Shown: in pieces, positions 10,926 to 22,860 of the stretch
Numbering within the stretch: the stretch's first letter is position 1
Layout: each line of letters opens with the position of its first letter
DNA from: Biscogniauxia marginata
Lineage: Eukaryota > Ascomycota > Sordariomycetes > Xylariales > Xylariaceae
Assembly: GCA_022695795.1 (NCBI GenBank)
Contig: MU404069.1
Span: 62,001-126,000, forward strand
Length of the DNA: 64,000 nucleotides
Direction of reading: 5' to 3'
The notes under the pieces: model-generated
The model's database searches: none
The model's input: the letters and a program-made list of their open reading frames with translations, nothing else
Told to the model about the DNA's origin: nothing
Made by a program: the position numbers and the translations under genes

Positions 10926-13187
10926 ACGAACACGAGGTCTACATTACCATGTCAAGTCAACAGAGTCCTGGCTCAAGAAAAGGTTTAGTGGTCCCGCACC
11001 AAATCCGTCGAGACCAGGCATTAAGTGTCCTTGATAAAGGGACAACGGGGGGCTCTTTGCCCCCGAGAACTTATCATGCTAGAGCCACGTGGGAATATGT
11101 CTAGCACGGAGCGGGACGGGACTTGGCATATCGGGACGGACCACTTTGCCGATGACCGTGGATATTGTTAGCCAATGACAACATGGGACTCGCGAAGGAG
11201 CTAGGATAGAAAAAGCATCATGTAAGCGACTTCTCCCAAGGGCACAAAGGATTCTATAGGAGCTCTTGGTCTGTATATAGATAGGCAGACATGTGCGAGA
11301 GAAGACGAAGACTCGGGCACTTTAATTAATTACGAAAAACCCAGTCTAATGATAGTTTCGTAATATCTGGGCACCCGAGAGGACCTTCGATTAGACACAA
11401 ATAGAATGTATTTTTCTTGTCTACCTATCGTGCTACGCTTTACTTCCAGAGCCTGATGGCTGACGATTCAGGCATGTATAGTTTGATATATGTCCGTATT
11501 CTACAGGTTAATAGAACCCTATCATTCATCATGCCTCCTTATTGCCAGCCAAACTCTTACTTGCCTCTTTCTTCTTTTCCCACTATCAACTATTCTTAAT
11601 TCGGCCAAGCCTATCCCTATCACTGGACGCACCCATCCACGTCCAACCCTCTCTATACGATTACCTTGTATTCTTTTATATAACAATCTGCGGGCCGTGT
11701 TTATACACCAACCTACTTAAGCCTAGTACATAGGTACCTAGGTAATGAGGTAGGCCGGACCGAATTAACTAGAAACATACAGCTCAAGCGTTCGGTGTCC
11801 ATGTATGATATCAGGTAGGTGAACCAACACCCTCCTTCTCCCCTTTTTTTTTCTCCTACGAAACCCCAACGTCTGTCTCTACAATACCCGAGGACCACAC
11901 AATAGATACCTACCTACCTACCTAAACCACCAAAGAAATACGCCCGAGGGTGAAAGGAGGAGAAGCCGTCCGTAACCGGCTATAAATCAGGTACTGTGGC
12001 GTACCTGTACGTGAGAAGAGAAGTTGCTGTGGGCGTTTGTTTATTCTCCAAGAATCATCAATCCACAACGACCTACAACAAGATACGTACGAGCAACGGG
12101 CGCACAAAGCAATCGTGGTAATAAAACCCAACCTCGCCGGAGCCTAGATAGAATATGTATTGTATGTATTACATGTATTACCTACCTACTCTACATTCGC
12201 CCAACTAAACCTACATAATTTACCTATACACACACAAAAGCTCAGCCAATCTCTCGCCCTCCCGCTTCCCTCTTCATATACACAATAAATATCACCTAAC
12301 CTACACACATCTCCCTCGCTCTAGCTTAACATACCTAGATACAATTACACCCTTACTTATCCCACGCACCCATCTTTTTTTCCCTTGTCTCTCCAACCTC
12401 ACTTCACAGAGTAACAACACCAAAAGGGTTTGAAACTATCCAAACTCAACATGGAACTCTAAGAGAAGATACCAACAATCCCCCTCAAAGATTAAAACAA
12501 AAGCAGGTTTAAACAATAAATAATGTAATATATGTTGCGGGTATCATTTCTCTGTTCAAATTTCTCTGCCCCCTTCTACTTGTCCCCCCCCCATTTCGAT
12601 ATTGGTTGGTGTATTTGATCTAGATGGCCTTTTTGAATATCCCCTTTCCTCACTCCTCTCGCCACCACCAAGTGCCCCGGCCTGCCTGTCCGTCCATCTG
12701 TCTGGCTTTAGTTGTCCTGATCCCAACAGACGCTCTGGCCTTGGCCCACCCATCTAACCATCTCTCACACACAAATCAACCCGCGTGGGTTGGCGAGCAA
12801 CACCTCGTCCCTTCCCCCATTCCGGATTAGGATTATCCTTGGGACCACCAGGCTATTCCCCACCCCCCTCCTCCCTTTATCTTCTCCTGTCCACCGCCAC
12901 GTCCCTTCCCTGTCTTGACCCGAGCCTGCAAAGCTAGGTGTAAGCCAACTCAACTCCTTTGCCCTCCAGCTTCCCCTTTCTAAACCCTAAGTTGCATATT
13001 TTGACGCCTCTCCGATGCCAACCAGATGCTCCTCTCCAATGAATGCACAGTGAGATCTTCACCGCGGAAATAAATTTCCCCTTGTTTGTTTTCCCAATTT
13101 TTTGTTCCATATAATGGGACTTCACAAAATTTCAAAAAAAAAGAAAATCTTACTCGACAGGAGCAACAGCGATTAAAGCTAAAAAGT
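10926..13187. other. Gene-free convergent intergenic region, 2.3 kb
   Basis: Between the 3' ends of RBM42 (plus) and the transporter (minus). AT-rich, with several CCTA/TAGG tracts (about 11725-11755, 11908-11925, 12180-12190) and a pyrimidine-rich plus strand at 12240-12960. Short frames in it have no domain or splice support. It may include long 3' UTRs. Confidence 0.5.
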
Positions 13188-15223
13188 TCATTCCTCTCTC
13201 GGGTGTTCTGTCCGGTGTTGCTTATTTGACTCGTCCCCTACTGTCCTTGGTGTCCGGGGATTCGAGAAAATGTCGCCATCGACAGTGACCAGGTTATCGT
13301 TATCCTCCACTCCACTAATGACCGCCTCATCGTGGGCTAGCAGACCTGCCTCTTCCCCATCGTCAGAATCGCTGCCACGGTCACTTGATGAAGCCGACGG
13401 CTGCTGGAGGAACCCCCTGGCATGTGCATCGCGCTGCGCCTCGTTGCGCATCTGAGTTAGCTTGATCCAGTTGTACGCGACAATGGCACCAATTGTCACG
13501 AGCAGCCCCGATATGTTGATGGGCGTGAGCTTGTCGTCAAACACAAGCGCCGCAGCCGAGATCGTGACGACCTCTTTGAAGATGCCAGCGATCGAGAGAG
13601 TGACGACGCTACTACGCTGCAGCAGAGCAAACTCGCTGGCCGTCATGAGGAAGGCAATTGTGCCAGGGAAGAGAAGGAGCAAGGGCGTCCTGAAGATGCC
13701 CCATTCCTCGACGAGGATCTTAAGCCCCTCGATTAGTTCAGGGAAACCTTCTACGGGGATAGCGATGACTGTCAACGAGGCGAACATGACAGGCGCCAGG
13801 AAGAAAATGCTCGAGAATGGGTTCGACGTGGCCGGGTGCCGTAATAAGAGAATCTGGGTGAGACCCCACCGGAAGCCAGAGAAGAAAGCGGCGGATATGA
13901 CGAGGATAAAACCGCCCAGCTGGAACTCAACCTCTCCGGCTACCATCATCACCACGCCAGCAGTCATGGTTGCGATGATGCCTACAAGCCTCCATGTTGG
14001 GGTCTCGAGCCGGAAGAGGAAGGCGAAGATTAACACAAAGGCCAAGGCGGAGGATTTACACATGGCTGTTGCGCCGTTAGCTCTCTGTACTCTCTGTACT
14101 CTCTGTGATACCACATTGGTTGGATGCATGACGTACTGTAAAATGTCAAGGTGATGAACTTCAATGACGTATTCCCTAGCCCTATATCCAGGCCCGTCGC
14201 GGCACCGCACGGTCCTATCCTCGTCAGGTAGAACATCTTGGTCATGATCGGTTGTTTGGGCTCGGTCTCGTGTCTCGACCGGCCGAGGTCGGAATTGTGC
14301 AACGCGCCGGTTGGTCGCAGCGAAGGTACGAAATATAATACTAAACTAGCAAGACAGAATTGCACCAGCATATGCACCGCAGTCGTGAATAAAGGAAAAG
14401 CAAAGTTGAGTTGGCTGGAATCGAACATCCATTTGTTATACTGGCCGTTGGGGGTATTCTCATGTCAGCGAAGGGTACTCAATCACGTTGGTAAAAGAGA
14501 GGATAGGAGGATAGAATGGGATAGGGGAGCAACGTAGAAAAAGTTGAGACATACCAGCGAAATAGAAAGCGAAAAGAGGTACCATAGCCCGATTAAGACG
14601 GCATTGATGGTCAACTTCCTGACCATGTTCTGATCCGCCTCTTTCCGCTCCTCGTCGGTGATTTTGTCGCGCACTATCCTCTGATCTAGCCTTGTGTTCC
14701 GCCTTCGCTTGTCCCGCTTCCTCCGCCTGTCGGCCTTGGTCAAGCCCGCCTCCTCGTCGTCGTGTAGGTCTTCGTCGGAGAAGCTGCTGTCGCCGTCTCG
14801 GTCTTCGGGTCTCGATGACGTGCCCAGGCCCAGGCTCTCCTCCGATATTTTGGCATCCGGGTCGCCCGAGTTCTTGACGCTGTGGGCACGTGGACGCGAG
14901 GTCCTTGAGTTGCCGGCGGGCTGGGGCGCGTTCTGGCCGGCACTCAGGGTGCTCCGGCGGCGGCGATGGCCTGCCGGGGCGATAGAGTCCATCTCGATGT
15001 CTTCGGGACGGCGGTTGGGGGGGTTCACGGAAGAGGCACCGCCACCATCTGAGTTCCAGTCGATCTTGAAGCTGGTGGTGGCAGACGAAGCTGAGGGCGG
15101 GTTGGAGAGGTCGGAATTGGCTGAGATAGGGAGCAGGACGCTATTAACGGAGAGGGGATGCGGCGGGGACAGAGTGGATGAGGACTGGTGTGGTGGTTGA
15201 TGGTTGGACAAAGGAGAAGGCAT
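13188..15223 (-). CDS. SLC35C2-like nucleotide-sugar/triose-phosphate transporter
   Basis: Member of the drug/metabolite transporter superfamily (TPT/SLC35 branch), expected in Golgi or ER membrane; the substrate is not readable from sequence. Exons 15223..14555, 14440..14137 and 14065..13188; 616 aa with consistent phases. The N-terminal ~200 residues are Ser/Pro/Arg-rich and cytosolic-looking (RRRKRDKRRRNTRLDQR). Transmembrane segments start at INAVLIGLWYLFSLSISL; the first junction recreates SISLYNKWMF and the second TLTFYTMCKSSALAFVL, both hallmarks of the C2 subgroup. The region up to GAIVAYNWIKL supplies the remaining helices. A Ser/Asp-rich cytosolic tail closes the protein. The frame extends upstream to 15349 only through a TTG, so the ATG at 15223 (AAC context) is used. 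Confidence 0.9.
14081..14107. repeat. 9-bp tandem repeat (CTCTCTGTA x3) inside intron 2 of the transporter
   Basis: Three adjacent copies of ctctctgta, the last ending in g, lie wholly inside the 71-nt intron 14136..14066. The repeat sits on the branch-point/polypyrimidine side, so length change here could affect splicing. Confidence 0.7.
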
Positions 15224-16659
15224 GTTTGATTTGAGAGGCGCGGCGCGGTGAAGGTGAGGCGGCACGGAGCCCTTGGTGCCAAATCTGGAGATTCGAAGCC
15301 AATAGTCGAGGGTCACAAGGTGAGCAACAAGCCTGCATGATGGATCCAATAAGGAGCGCTGTGCTAAATTGCTAATTGCGGTCTAAGGGTCAGCCAAGTC
15401 GACCTGGTAAAAGGAGTTGGAATTGGGTCTAGCCTTGGCGACGATTGACCAGCGCATTGATGGATGTGAAGAGCTGGGAACGATCTGATGCGCTGCATTG
15501 AAATTCATTCGGCCCCACAGGGATTTCAGGGCGTTTATTATGGGTCCTGAGTCGTGGAGTAGGTAACAAGTAGGTACCTACATCTATACATCGGTACTTG
15601 TGATACCAAGAGTCAGCCAGCGAAACCGTAGGTACATAAGCTCTGCTGACTGATAGGCACTAGGTACGTATTAGTAGATTGCATAACTCCATCTAAACCT
15701 TCCTACTATTAAGCATCCGACATGCAGTCTAGTCGGTAATGAATCTTACTTCGGTGCCGTGACACGACAGGTAAAATACCTAGGTACATAAAATCTATGT
15801 AAACATCATGAGAAAGGAAAAGAAAAGAAAAAAGTCAGCCAGATCAAACAAACCCGGGAAATCGGCACATAGAGAAACCCGGACCCGTCTAACCTGAGAC
15901 TTTGAGTATGGCCGACTTTAGACGCAATATTATTTAGGAGTCTTCTTCACGCAAAACTCTCGACACTACAGATTATCCAAAAAAGGGATTGAGACTTACT
16001 ATGTCCGTATAATCCCGATAGCCCGACACATTAATACGCGTAACAACAATATCGGAATCAAGATTATACCAAGTATCTAATCTTGAAATCAAGTCAAGTT
16101 AATACTACCTAGGTACCTACCCATAAACATCACGACCTCCTTACTCCTTACATAGTAGTGAGCAGTAAAGAGTGGACATGACCTAGGTATGTATGAAGTT
16201 GTATGAAATCGCACTTACATACATACATAACCTTAGGTATATGTAGGTACAAAGTTATGTACATAAAGTAAGTAAGTGCTGTCAGGTACATACATACATA
16301 CCCGACATAACCAACATGGATACCTGTAAGTTTACCTAGCTCCAAGTTACGACGAAGAGTACAGCAGCGGCAGGTCCGCATTCCGTTGCTTCCCCGGCAG
16401 TAAAACCACCACTTACCTACCTACATGTAACTCTGAAGCTTGAGCTAGCTCTTTTTCCTCGCTCCATTTACAGTAGTAGTAGGTATACTCTAAATACACT
16501 AGTAGTGTACCTAGCCGTCAAAAATCTGGGGTTAATCGACTATCGCGCAAATCTCTCTTTTCCTCTCGACCCGCTCTGGGGGCTAAGTTGTCCGATCATC
16601 GACGCCGATACCCCGACTTTTTTCTTTCTTTCTTTCAGGTACCCAAGTTCTAGCCCTCC

Positions 16660-16681
16660 TTTTTTTTTTTTTTTTTTTTTT
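16660..16681. repeat. 22-nt poly-T run
   Basis: Uninterrupted T22 in intergenic DNA. It lies 290 nt before a 30-nt poly-A run, so the two could pair. There is no element-like sequence or target-site duplication around it that I can see. Confidence 0.9.
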
Positions 16682-16973
16682 CCGAAGAGTTGGTCATACA
16701 TATCGAATGGGCCCCCCTCTTTACCATAGGTACATACCATAGATAGTGTACTTGAGATTACTGGTCCGTATTTTGCCATGTCATCCATCTATAATTTAAA
16801 GAAAAACCCTCGTGGACAACTTTTCCTCCCCTCTGTCATTGTTTTGTTTTTTATGTATCGACCTAACGTTACACGCATATAACAACGGTAGTAGGTAGCT
16901 CTATTGGTTTAACAACCCGCCCCCATCTCACAGTGATCGACATGCTAGATATTCTAGAACCCTCTTCTCACCG

Positions 16974-17006
<33 letters not shown>

Positions 17007-17017
17007 AGAGAGAGAGA
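16974..17017. repeat. A30 followed by (AG)n microsatellite
   Basis: Thirty adenines followed directly by an AG dinucleotide run. A retroposon tail could look like this, but I see no coding or SINE-like sequence next to it. Microsatellite expansion is the simpler reading. Confidence 0.8.
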
Positions 17018-18039
17018 AGAAGTTTCTCCCCTCATTTCTTTTCACTTATTAGTCACCATTCCGTATTTTTCTCTCTCCCTTTCCTCCTTCTCGTATAATA
17101 GCGTGTCGGTAATTAAACATGGCCTTACCTAACATACCACCATCGCTTTTTAGCCATTTACTATTTACTTACCTATCCTTTCTTATAAGCTCTAGACGTA
17201 CACTAAGAAGAAGCCTTCAAGACCAGTCAATGCGTAGTAAATTAAGCCAAGGCGGCGGGGGGATATGATGTCAACAAGAGGTATACATACATACATTAAT
17301 ACCCTGAAATGCCGTACACTTAAAAACTGCTAGTAGCTACCTACAAGTAGGCAAAACATTCAGGTATGCTTTGCTTACTAGGAAGCAGGGTCTTCCCTGA
17401 GATGGATCAAACCTACCTACCCAAGGTCTGGTAAGTGTAAGACATGCATACAAAATGTAACAACTTACCATTCGTCCCGCGTGCGTGTGTCTACAAAAAG
17501 GGCGAGTTCGTTGCCCCTCGGGAACAAGGGTCTATTGATGTCTGAGACAATTGGGGGTAGTTTAAAGTGAGATAGATCCATTGACCGAGGAACCCAAGGG
17601 ATGCATACGCCGATATCGATAACTTGATTATCTACCACTACCTAGGTAGGTAGTATAAATCGTCAACGTGGGATTTCACAAGATCTCTCCCTCTCTGTGT
17701 GTATCGGTATCATCGTCATGTGCCCTTTTATATTACCACTAAATACTACCAAGAAGAAGAGAAGCAAACAAGAAAATAAGAATGAGAAGAAGAAGACAAG
17801 AAGACAAACTACATATCCATCCTGTATAGTACAAGTTCCTAGGCCTGCTATTCAAGCCAAATCTTTATACGCCAAACCGAAAAACCTGTCCCGGCGAGGG
17901 TATTACAAGAACTAGCCTTGTATTGATGTCTCTAAAAGGAAATCCATAACCATACTACAATGAAAAGCTTTTCTCGACAGAATAAAAATCATTTGCACGG
18001 CGCAAAGTGGCGAACTTCTGTTCCCCCGCCATGCTGTTA

Positions 18040-20211
18040 TCACGGAAGGATTCGCATCTCCTCTTTTCTGTTCGGGGCAAACTCGTCCTTGTAGCGATCC
18101 CAGAGCTCCTCCAGCTCGGCAACGTACAGACCATGTAGCCGATTGATCTCCTCGGGGTCCACGATAGCCGACTGTTGGACCTTGATCGGTGCTCCGACAA
18201 CGATGTTTAGGGGCCGCCGGTACGGCATCAGTCCGACATCGTAGTTGAAGATCCCTCGCCCATGCATGAAGGGTAATGTGAATTTCCACACCTTGAGTAT
18301 TAGCATTTGAATCTTGTGCACCAATGGGTGTTCCTGGGATCGCAGCTGGTCATAGAGCTCGTTCTCGCCAAAGGCCAGGACTGGCACCAAGTCGGCACCC
18401 ACGCGAACAGCGAGCTTGATAAAGCCCTTGCGCTCTTTCAAAATCAGGCGTAATACCCCTGGCTGCGCTTCTAGTGATTCGCGAGCACCCCCGACGACGA
18501 CAGTAACAGCACGGCCCATACCCTCGCCATTTGGGCCCCCCTTCGTCAGGATGTTGACGATGGATTCCTTTGAAACCGACCGAAGGCCCGAGGCTAACAC
18601 GTATTCACGGTAAAATGGAATGCGAAAGTTGGAGTCCAGAGTCAAGAGGCTGTTGGTGATACCGGGGAACTTCTCCGAAAACCCTAGGGCATCGGTGCCG
18701 AAGGCTGCCCACGCACCATGGGAGATGATACCATGGGGATGATAACCAAATATGTACTTGCGCGTTGGGGGTAGTTCGTGCGTCTTGTGAAGCTTGGCCG
18801 GGAAATATCCCGCAAATAGATGCCACAGATAGCTCTTACGGAACCACTCGGAACGGTATCTGAGTGAACCGTCGGTAGCTGCCTTGGAGCTTAGGACGTG
18901 AAGGAGGTATATGAGAAGCAACGGCCAAGCAAAAGGATTGGCACAGAGCGCAAAGAAGATGGAAACGGTCGTGACCATGCACAGGGAGTGTATGAGCACA
19001 GCCAACGTCTGACTCCGGCGCTTGAGAGGTACATTCCAAGGCGCCCAACGGATTCCACCATTAGAGGTCGGCACTGGAGGCCGGTGGACATCAGTTATGC
19101 TCATGTCATCCAACTCAGGGTACGAATCGTCATCATCCTGGCTTTTGACAACATCAACGTGACTGTCAAAGCCTGACTTGAGAGCTTCGGCGTAACTCGT
19201 ATCATCTGGGACCTCAGAATGTGCATCGTCGTCGGGTTTCTCGGTCTTTTCTTCAGCTAAGGCCTCCGCCGGATCCTGACCCGAGACACTAACGCCGTTC
19301 GCAGCATCCTCCACAGGCTCTTTACCGTTTATTTGTTCTGTCGGCATCTTGCTGACCTGGACAAAAGACTCTTCCTGTGGGATCTCCTGTGAATTTTCCT
19401 GTGGGACCTGTGGGACCTCCTCTGGTATCTGTGGGATTTCCTGTGGGATCTCCTTCGGTATCTGCAGTGTCTCCTTCTCTAGGACTTCCGATGATGACCC
19501 TGAAGGCTCAGGTTGGGACTCGGTCGATTTGTTCTCTTTCTCCCCTATTTCTTTGGGCGCTGGAGAGGCTGGTCTATCTTTGTTGTCGCCTACAGCACCA
19601 CTCATCTTCGAGCCCTTTTTGTTTTTCGATTCCCTTCGCCTGAAGACGTGGCGGGGCGATTTCGAACCCAGAGCCTTAGGATTAGGAATCTGGGGTGGAA
19701 CTTCTGGACCGGGCAATTCCGGCGGCGCCGGGGTTACAGATGACTTCGGCAGTGGGCTCGGGTTTTCAATGTTAGACAGGTCGTCGTGCTCTTCGTCATC
19801 TATTATGCGAGGCGTACTAGGTCTAACGGATGGGACCGCAGCGGTAGAAGAAGGAGGAGGAGGGGTGTAAGGGACGAGGAGGTCGTTGCTCTCTTGGCTT
19901 GTCTGCAATGCGCCTGTTAACATATCGGCGGTCCTCGCTACGGAGAAGACATGGACATAACATACAATGCTAGAGGCCTTCCGTGCTCGCGACCCCGTGT
20001 CTGATTCACGTCTCGCTTCCTGTGCTATGGTGGAAATCGGCTCCGGGCTAGCTGTGATGGGTTGGCTGTTCTTTCTCGAACCTGACTCGACGTTAGCTCT
20101 ATGGAGGTTTCCCTGTCGACGCTTGTGTCCTCGGCGAGGGAGCCTGGAGCCGCCCCGAGGGCTGTCAGAAGCATCTTGCTGTCGGCTCGCTGCAGCGTCT
20201 TCGCCTGCCAT
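18040..20211 (-). CDS. dga1: Diacylglycerol O-acyltransferase, DGAT2 family, with long N-terminal extension
   Basis: Catalyses the last step of triacylglycerol synthesis (acyl-CoA plus diacylglycerol) at the ER and lipid-droplet surface. Single open frame of 723 aa. The catalytic part begins after a hydrophobic hairpin (LAVLIHSLCMVTTVSIFFAL, then ANPFAWPLLLIYLLHVLSS, about residues 395-440). It contains the active-site motif YIFGYHPHGIISHG (about 487-497), TLDSNFRIPFYREY, the GGARESLEA box, FGENELYDQL and PLNIVVGAPIKV. The first ~370 residues are unusual: charged and disordered, with an imperfect Ile-Pro-Gln-Glu repeat near residues 250-280. A 52-nt intron-like stretch lies near 19930-19980, but removing it would break the frame, so I keep the uninterrupted frame. 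The catalytic half is near-certain; the N-terminal start is less so. Confidence 0.93.
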   Translation of the reverse strand: MAGEDAAASRQQDASDSPRGGSRLPRRGHKRRQGNLHRANVESGSRKNSQPITASPEPISTIAQEARRESDTGSRARKASSIVCYVHVFSVARTADMLTGALQTSQESNDLLVPYTPPPPSSTAAVPSVRPSTPRIIDDEEHDDLSNIENPSPLPKSSVTPAPPELPGPEVPPQIPNPKALGSKSPRHVFRRRESKNKKGSKMSGAVGDNKDRPASPAPKEIGEKENKSTESQPEPSGSSSEVLEKETLQIPKEIPQEIPQIPEEVPQVPQENSQEIPQEESFVQVSKMPTEQINGKEPVEDAANGVSVSGQDPAEALAEEKTEKPDDDAHSEVPDDTSYAEALKSGFDSHVDVVKSQDDDDSYPELDDMSITDVHRPPVPTSNGGIRWAPWNVPLKRRSQTLAVLIHSLCMVTTVSIFFALCANPFAWPLLLIYLLHVLSSKAATDGSLRYRSEWFRKSYLWHLFAGYFPAKLHKTHELPPTRKYIFGYHPHGIISHGAWAAFGTDALGFSEKFPGITNSLLTLDSNFRIPFYREYVLASGLRSVSKESIVNILTKGGPNGEGMGRAVTVVVGGARESLEAQPGVLRLILKERKGFIKLAVRVGADLVPVLAFGENELYDQLRSQEHPLVHKIQMLILKVWKFTLPFMHGRGIFNYDVGLMPYRRPLNIVVGAPIKVQQSAIVDPEEINRLHGLYVAELEELWDRYKDEFAPNRKEEMRILP

Positions 20212-21375
20212 GATGGATGAAAGGTGCCTGGGGAGCTGTGAACGTGGGCAGAAGGAAGGTCGGACATACCTAGATAGAAATAGAGAGCGGGACTGGGCTG
20301 CCGTAGGTCCACGTATTCAGTTTGGTAGTGGAACTGTCTTCTGAGTTTGCCATTAGGTTTGGCTGCGTGGCAGTCCGAATAAAGCCTAAGGCACGTAAAG
20401 CCTGCAGATGCGATGCAGGTAACGCTGCAAGATGAATCAGCTATGAGAGGTGCAGGAGAGAAACCGGCGCAGCGAGGATACGAGACGTAAGCATCGCACG
20501 ATATATCCCCTCGAATCTTCTGGGCAGAAAAAGAGGAGCCGAAAGGGAAAAATAAAAACACAAAAGAAAGCCGTTTACCAAGGGAGACCCGTGGTTGCGG
20601 TAGAAAAAGGTAAGTATGTAGGTAGGTATAATTAGTATCAAGCAGATTATATCGGTTGGTTGGTGGATGGTTTCGGCAAGGAGATTTATCAGATGGGAGA
20701 TCTAGTGTACGGGTGTAGGCTAGTGGGACTGCAGGTCATGATGACGTTACAGCTGTGGCCCTGGGCAATTGGCTGCAATGGGACGCTGTAACAGCTACCT
20801 AAATCTTTGAATTCCCTACAGCTGGCCCACTTTAGGCCGCTAAAGCTCAGCCTCGGCATCTTATAGGGTAGTCCGAGGATGCACTAGTCTGAGGATGCTA
20901 ACAATTGACTCCCGAAGCTTTTGAGACTTTAAGGATGAAAATAACAAACTCTATACCTCTCAGAATGACATATTTGTTTACTACATTACCCGGCTGGGAA
21001 GCATGTTTTCCTTGATCGAAAACAAACAAACTTGTATGAAATGGATGTCAACATGGAGGGTAAGCCCTGTTAGAAGATGGAGGTATGAGGTAGCAGTTGG
21101 CATGTGACAGAAGCTCTATTAGCTCCATCAACCTGCAGGTCGACCCGTAGAATGGGATACATTTTATTTATATTAATATTGGTAACAATCCTATATGCAT
21201 ATCCAAATCAGCCGACTGCATATCGACCTGTCGATGTCGTTCTATTTTGTCCGTCCGACGCGCGGTAGGGTAGATAGAGTCCGAGCCCGAGAGAAGAAAA
21301 AAAACCCCGCGGGCAACGAACGTATGGGAAAATAGTCTAACCGCAGATCGCGAAATGTGTAAGTATTGGGTTTGA
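20212..21375. other. Intergenic: DGAT2 promoter and PI-PLC 3' flank
   Basis: Minus-strand frames at 20025-20641 enter the DGAT2 coding region out of frame and look incidental. No RNA gene, repeat or further motif seen. Confidence 0.5.
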
Positions 21376-22860
21376 TCATTGCTTCAGCTGCAGCTTTGCG
21401 TTCCAGCCAACTATACATCGTATGAGATCCCAATCGCCCTTGTGCCCAACCCAATCGGTAACGACGATGCCGGTACCCGCATCGCCCACCCTCAATCCAA
21501 TGGGTCCCTTGCCATGCTCGCCATGCCGTAGGCACAGGTACTCGATGATGGCCGGATTGGCCTGGGCGGCGATCTTCTCGGGCCAGCAGCCCATATTGAA
21601 GAAGTTGCTCGCGCTTAGGAAGTTCACGAAGAACGGCTGCGGCGCCGCGTCCGCTGCGAACCCGGGCGCCCCCGGGAGGTGGCATACAGACTCGCCCGCT
21701 CGCTCGAGGTGCTTGCGCGCTAGCTCGATTTTCTTCTGGATGTTAGTGGTCTCGCCGACCTCGTAGAAGTCCTGTATGCGCGCGATCCCGCTGCCGACAG
21801 GGTCGTCCTCGCAGTTGTCTGGCCACACGCTGCCGTCCAGTCCCCATCCCCGGCCTCCCCATTCCCCGTTCAGGCTCTCGTGGTTCCCGTGCCGGCGGAG
21901 AAGTACGATCTTGCCGCGTGCCTCGCCGAGCCTCGGGATCCGCGGTTCCGTAAACCAGCGCTTCCCGTCCCCATAAAACTCCTCCTTTAGGACCTTGGAT
22001 AGTTTCTGGTCCGTGCCATTCCCGGTCCCTTCTCGCTTCACGCTCATAATCAGCGTTTCGGACGGATTGGCATCTAGGAAATCGTAGACAGCCTCTACAA
22101 GGTCCTTGAAGTGCTTGCCCCCCGTGAGGGAGATGGGGAACGCGCTGTGGACCAGCGCTAGTTCCGACGAGCTCTGGCTGACATTCACCCTGATATCAAA
22201 GAATCGGACGCCGTTGTCGAGCTGCGCCCGCATACTGACGGCTTGACATCGCACCGAAGGTAAGGCTACGTGACAAGTAGGGCTGTTATGGGTGCCCGGT
22301 ATAGAGAGTGCCGATAACGGGTATTCGTCGTGCAGCTCCCGCATCCAGCACGAGAGGTTAGCAGAGCTGAAGATGGCCAGGCAGCTCCCTGACTGTACGT
22401 AGACTATAGTGTACTCGTTGGGCGCCTTATCAAGCTTCGTCATTACCGTACTGCGCAGCGACGAAGTCGGCACGTGTGCCTGGTATCCGTGGCCATCGGA
22501 GTCGAAAGTCAGCCGTATGGCCTCGCGCCCAGGATCTGCTGTGCGAATATCTGTTCTCCGGGCCTCAAACGGTCCAATGGGGAGCGAGACTTCTTCGCGA
22601 TGCCAGACCTTGCATTGGCCCTGGGCAACGGGGGTCGATGAGGAGAAAAGACCAGTGACCTTTCTCCCGAGTGAACCAAGACCGTGCGCGTGTTGTTGTT
22701 CTTCGAGGCGCTCCACGAGCTTGAGCTCTAGCGGAGTGGCTGTGAGATTACGGATGGTAAGGTCAGCCATTGCTTGCGATGACGCGCTCGAAGACACGAG
22801 CGAAGCCTCGGACGGAGCAAACGGAAAACAACAATAACGTTGTTTCGTCATTTTAGACAT
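21376..22860 (-). CDS. PI-PLC X-domain (bacterial-type) phosphodiesterase
   Basis: Cytosolic-looking protein of 494 aa, intronless. The C-terminal ~320 residues form a phosphatidylinositol-specific phospholipase C X-type TIM barrel. The first catalytic histidine is in SIPGTHNSP, the barrel continues with GVRFFDIRV, and the second histidine is in LVHSAFP. SETLIMSVKRE follows with its conserved lysine-arginine pair. There is no Y, C2 or EF-hand domain, so it resembles the single-domain bacterial/fungal enzymes and not eukaryotic PLC-delta. The N-terminal ~160 residues (MADLTIRNLTATPLELKLVE onward) read as a beta-rich domain I cannot name; no signal peptide is seen. The start at 22860 is the first ATG, and an internal Met at residue 31 (before ADLTIRN) is an alternative. 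The family cleaves PI into inositol phosphate and diacylglycerol; the natural substrate here is unknown. Confidence 0.88.
   Translation of the reverse strand: MSKMTKQRYCCFPFAPSEASLVSSSASSQAMADLTIRNLTATPLELKLVERLEEQQHAHGLGSLGRKVTGLFSSSTPVAQGQCKVWHREEVSLPIGPFEARRTDIRTADPGREAIRLTFDSDGHGYQAHVPTSSLRSTVMTKLDKAPNEYTIVYVQSGSCLAIFSSANLSCWMRELHDEYPLSALSIPGTHNSPTCHVALPSVRCQAVSMRAQLDNGVRFFDIRVNVSQSSSELALVHSAFPISLTGGKHFKDLVEAVYDFLDANPSETLIMSVKREGTGNGTDQKLSKVLKEEFYGDGKRWFTEPRIPRLGEARGKIVLLRRHGNHESLNGEWGGRGWGLDGSVWPDNCEDDPVGSGIARIQDFYEVGETTNIQKKIELARKHLERAGESVCHLPGAPGFAADAAPQPFFVNFLSASNFFNMGCWPEKIAAQANPAIIEYLCLRHGEHGKGPIGLRVGDAGTGIVVTDWVGHKGDWDLIRCIVGWNAKLQLKQ

Larger units (their letters stand above)
15224..18039. 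other. Gene-free AT-rich region, 2.8 kb, with homopolymers
   Basis: Upstream of the transporter and downstream of DGAT2. Holds many CCTA/TAGG and TACA tracts (15560-15600, 16095-16120, 16215-16300, 17635-17655), a 22-nt T run (16660-16681) and a 30-nt A run followed by (AG)n (16974-17017). Small frames at 16505-16729 and 17697-17915 look incidental. Confidence 0.5.

Noticed and set aside
14405..14420. GGAATCGAACA-like sequence resembling the complement of a tRNA B box
   Set aside because: It lies inside exon 2 of the SLC35C2-like transporter (WMFDSSQLNF), and no A box or cloverleaf can be drawn around it.
16660..17017. T22 and A30 runs as ends of a retroposed element
   Set aside because: They are 290 nt apart with unrelated sequence between and no target-site duplication or coding remnant visible.
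19928..19982. 52-nt intron-like sequence (GTATGT...TTAACAG) in the DGAT2 N-terminal region
   Set aside because: Removing it shifts the frame away from the long downstream frame, so it cannot be spliced out of this model without another change.
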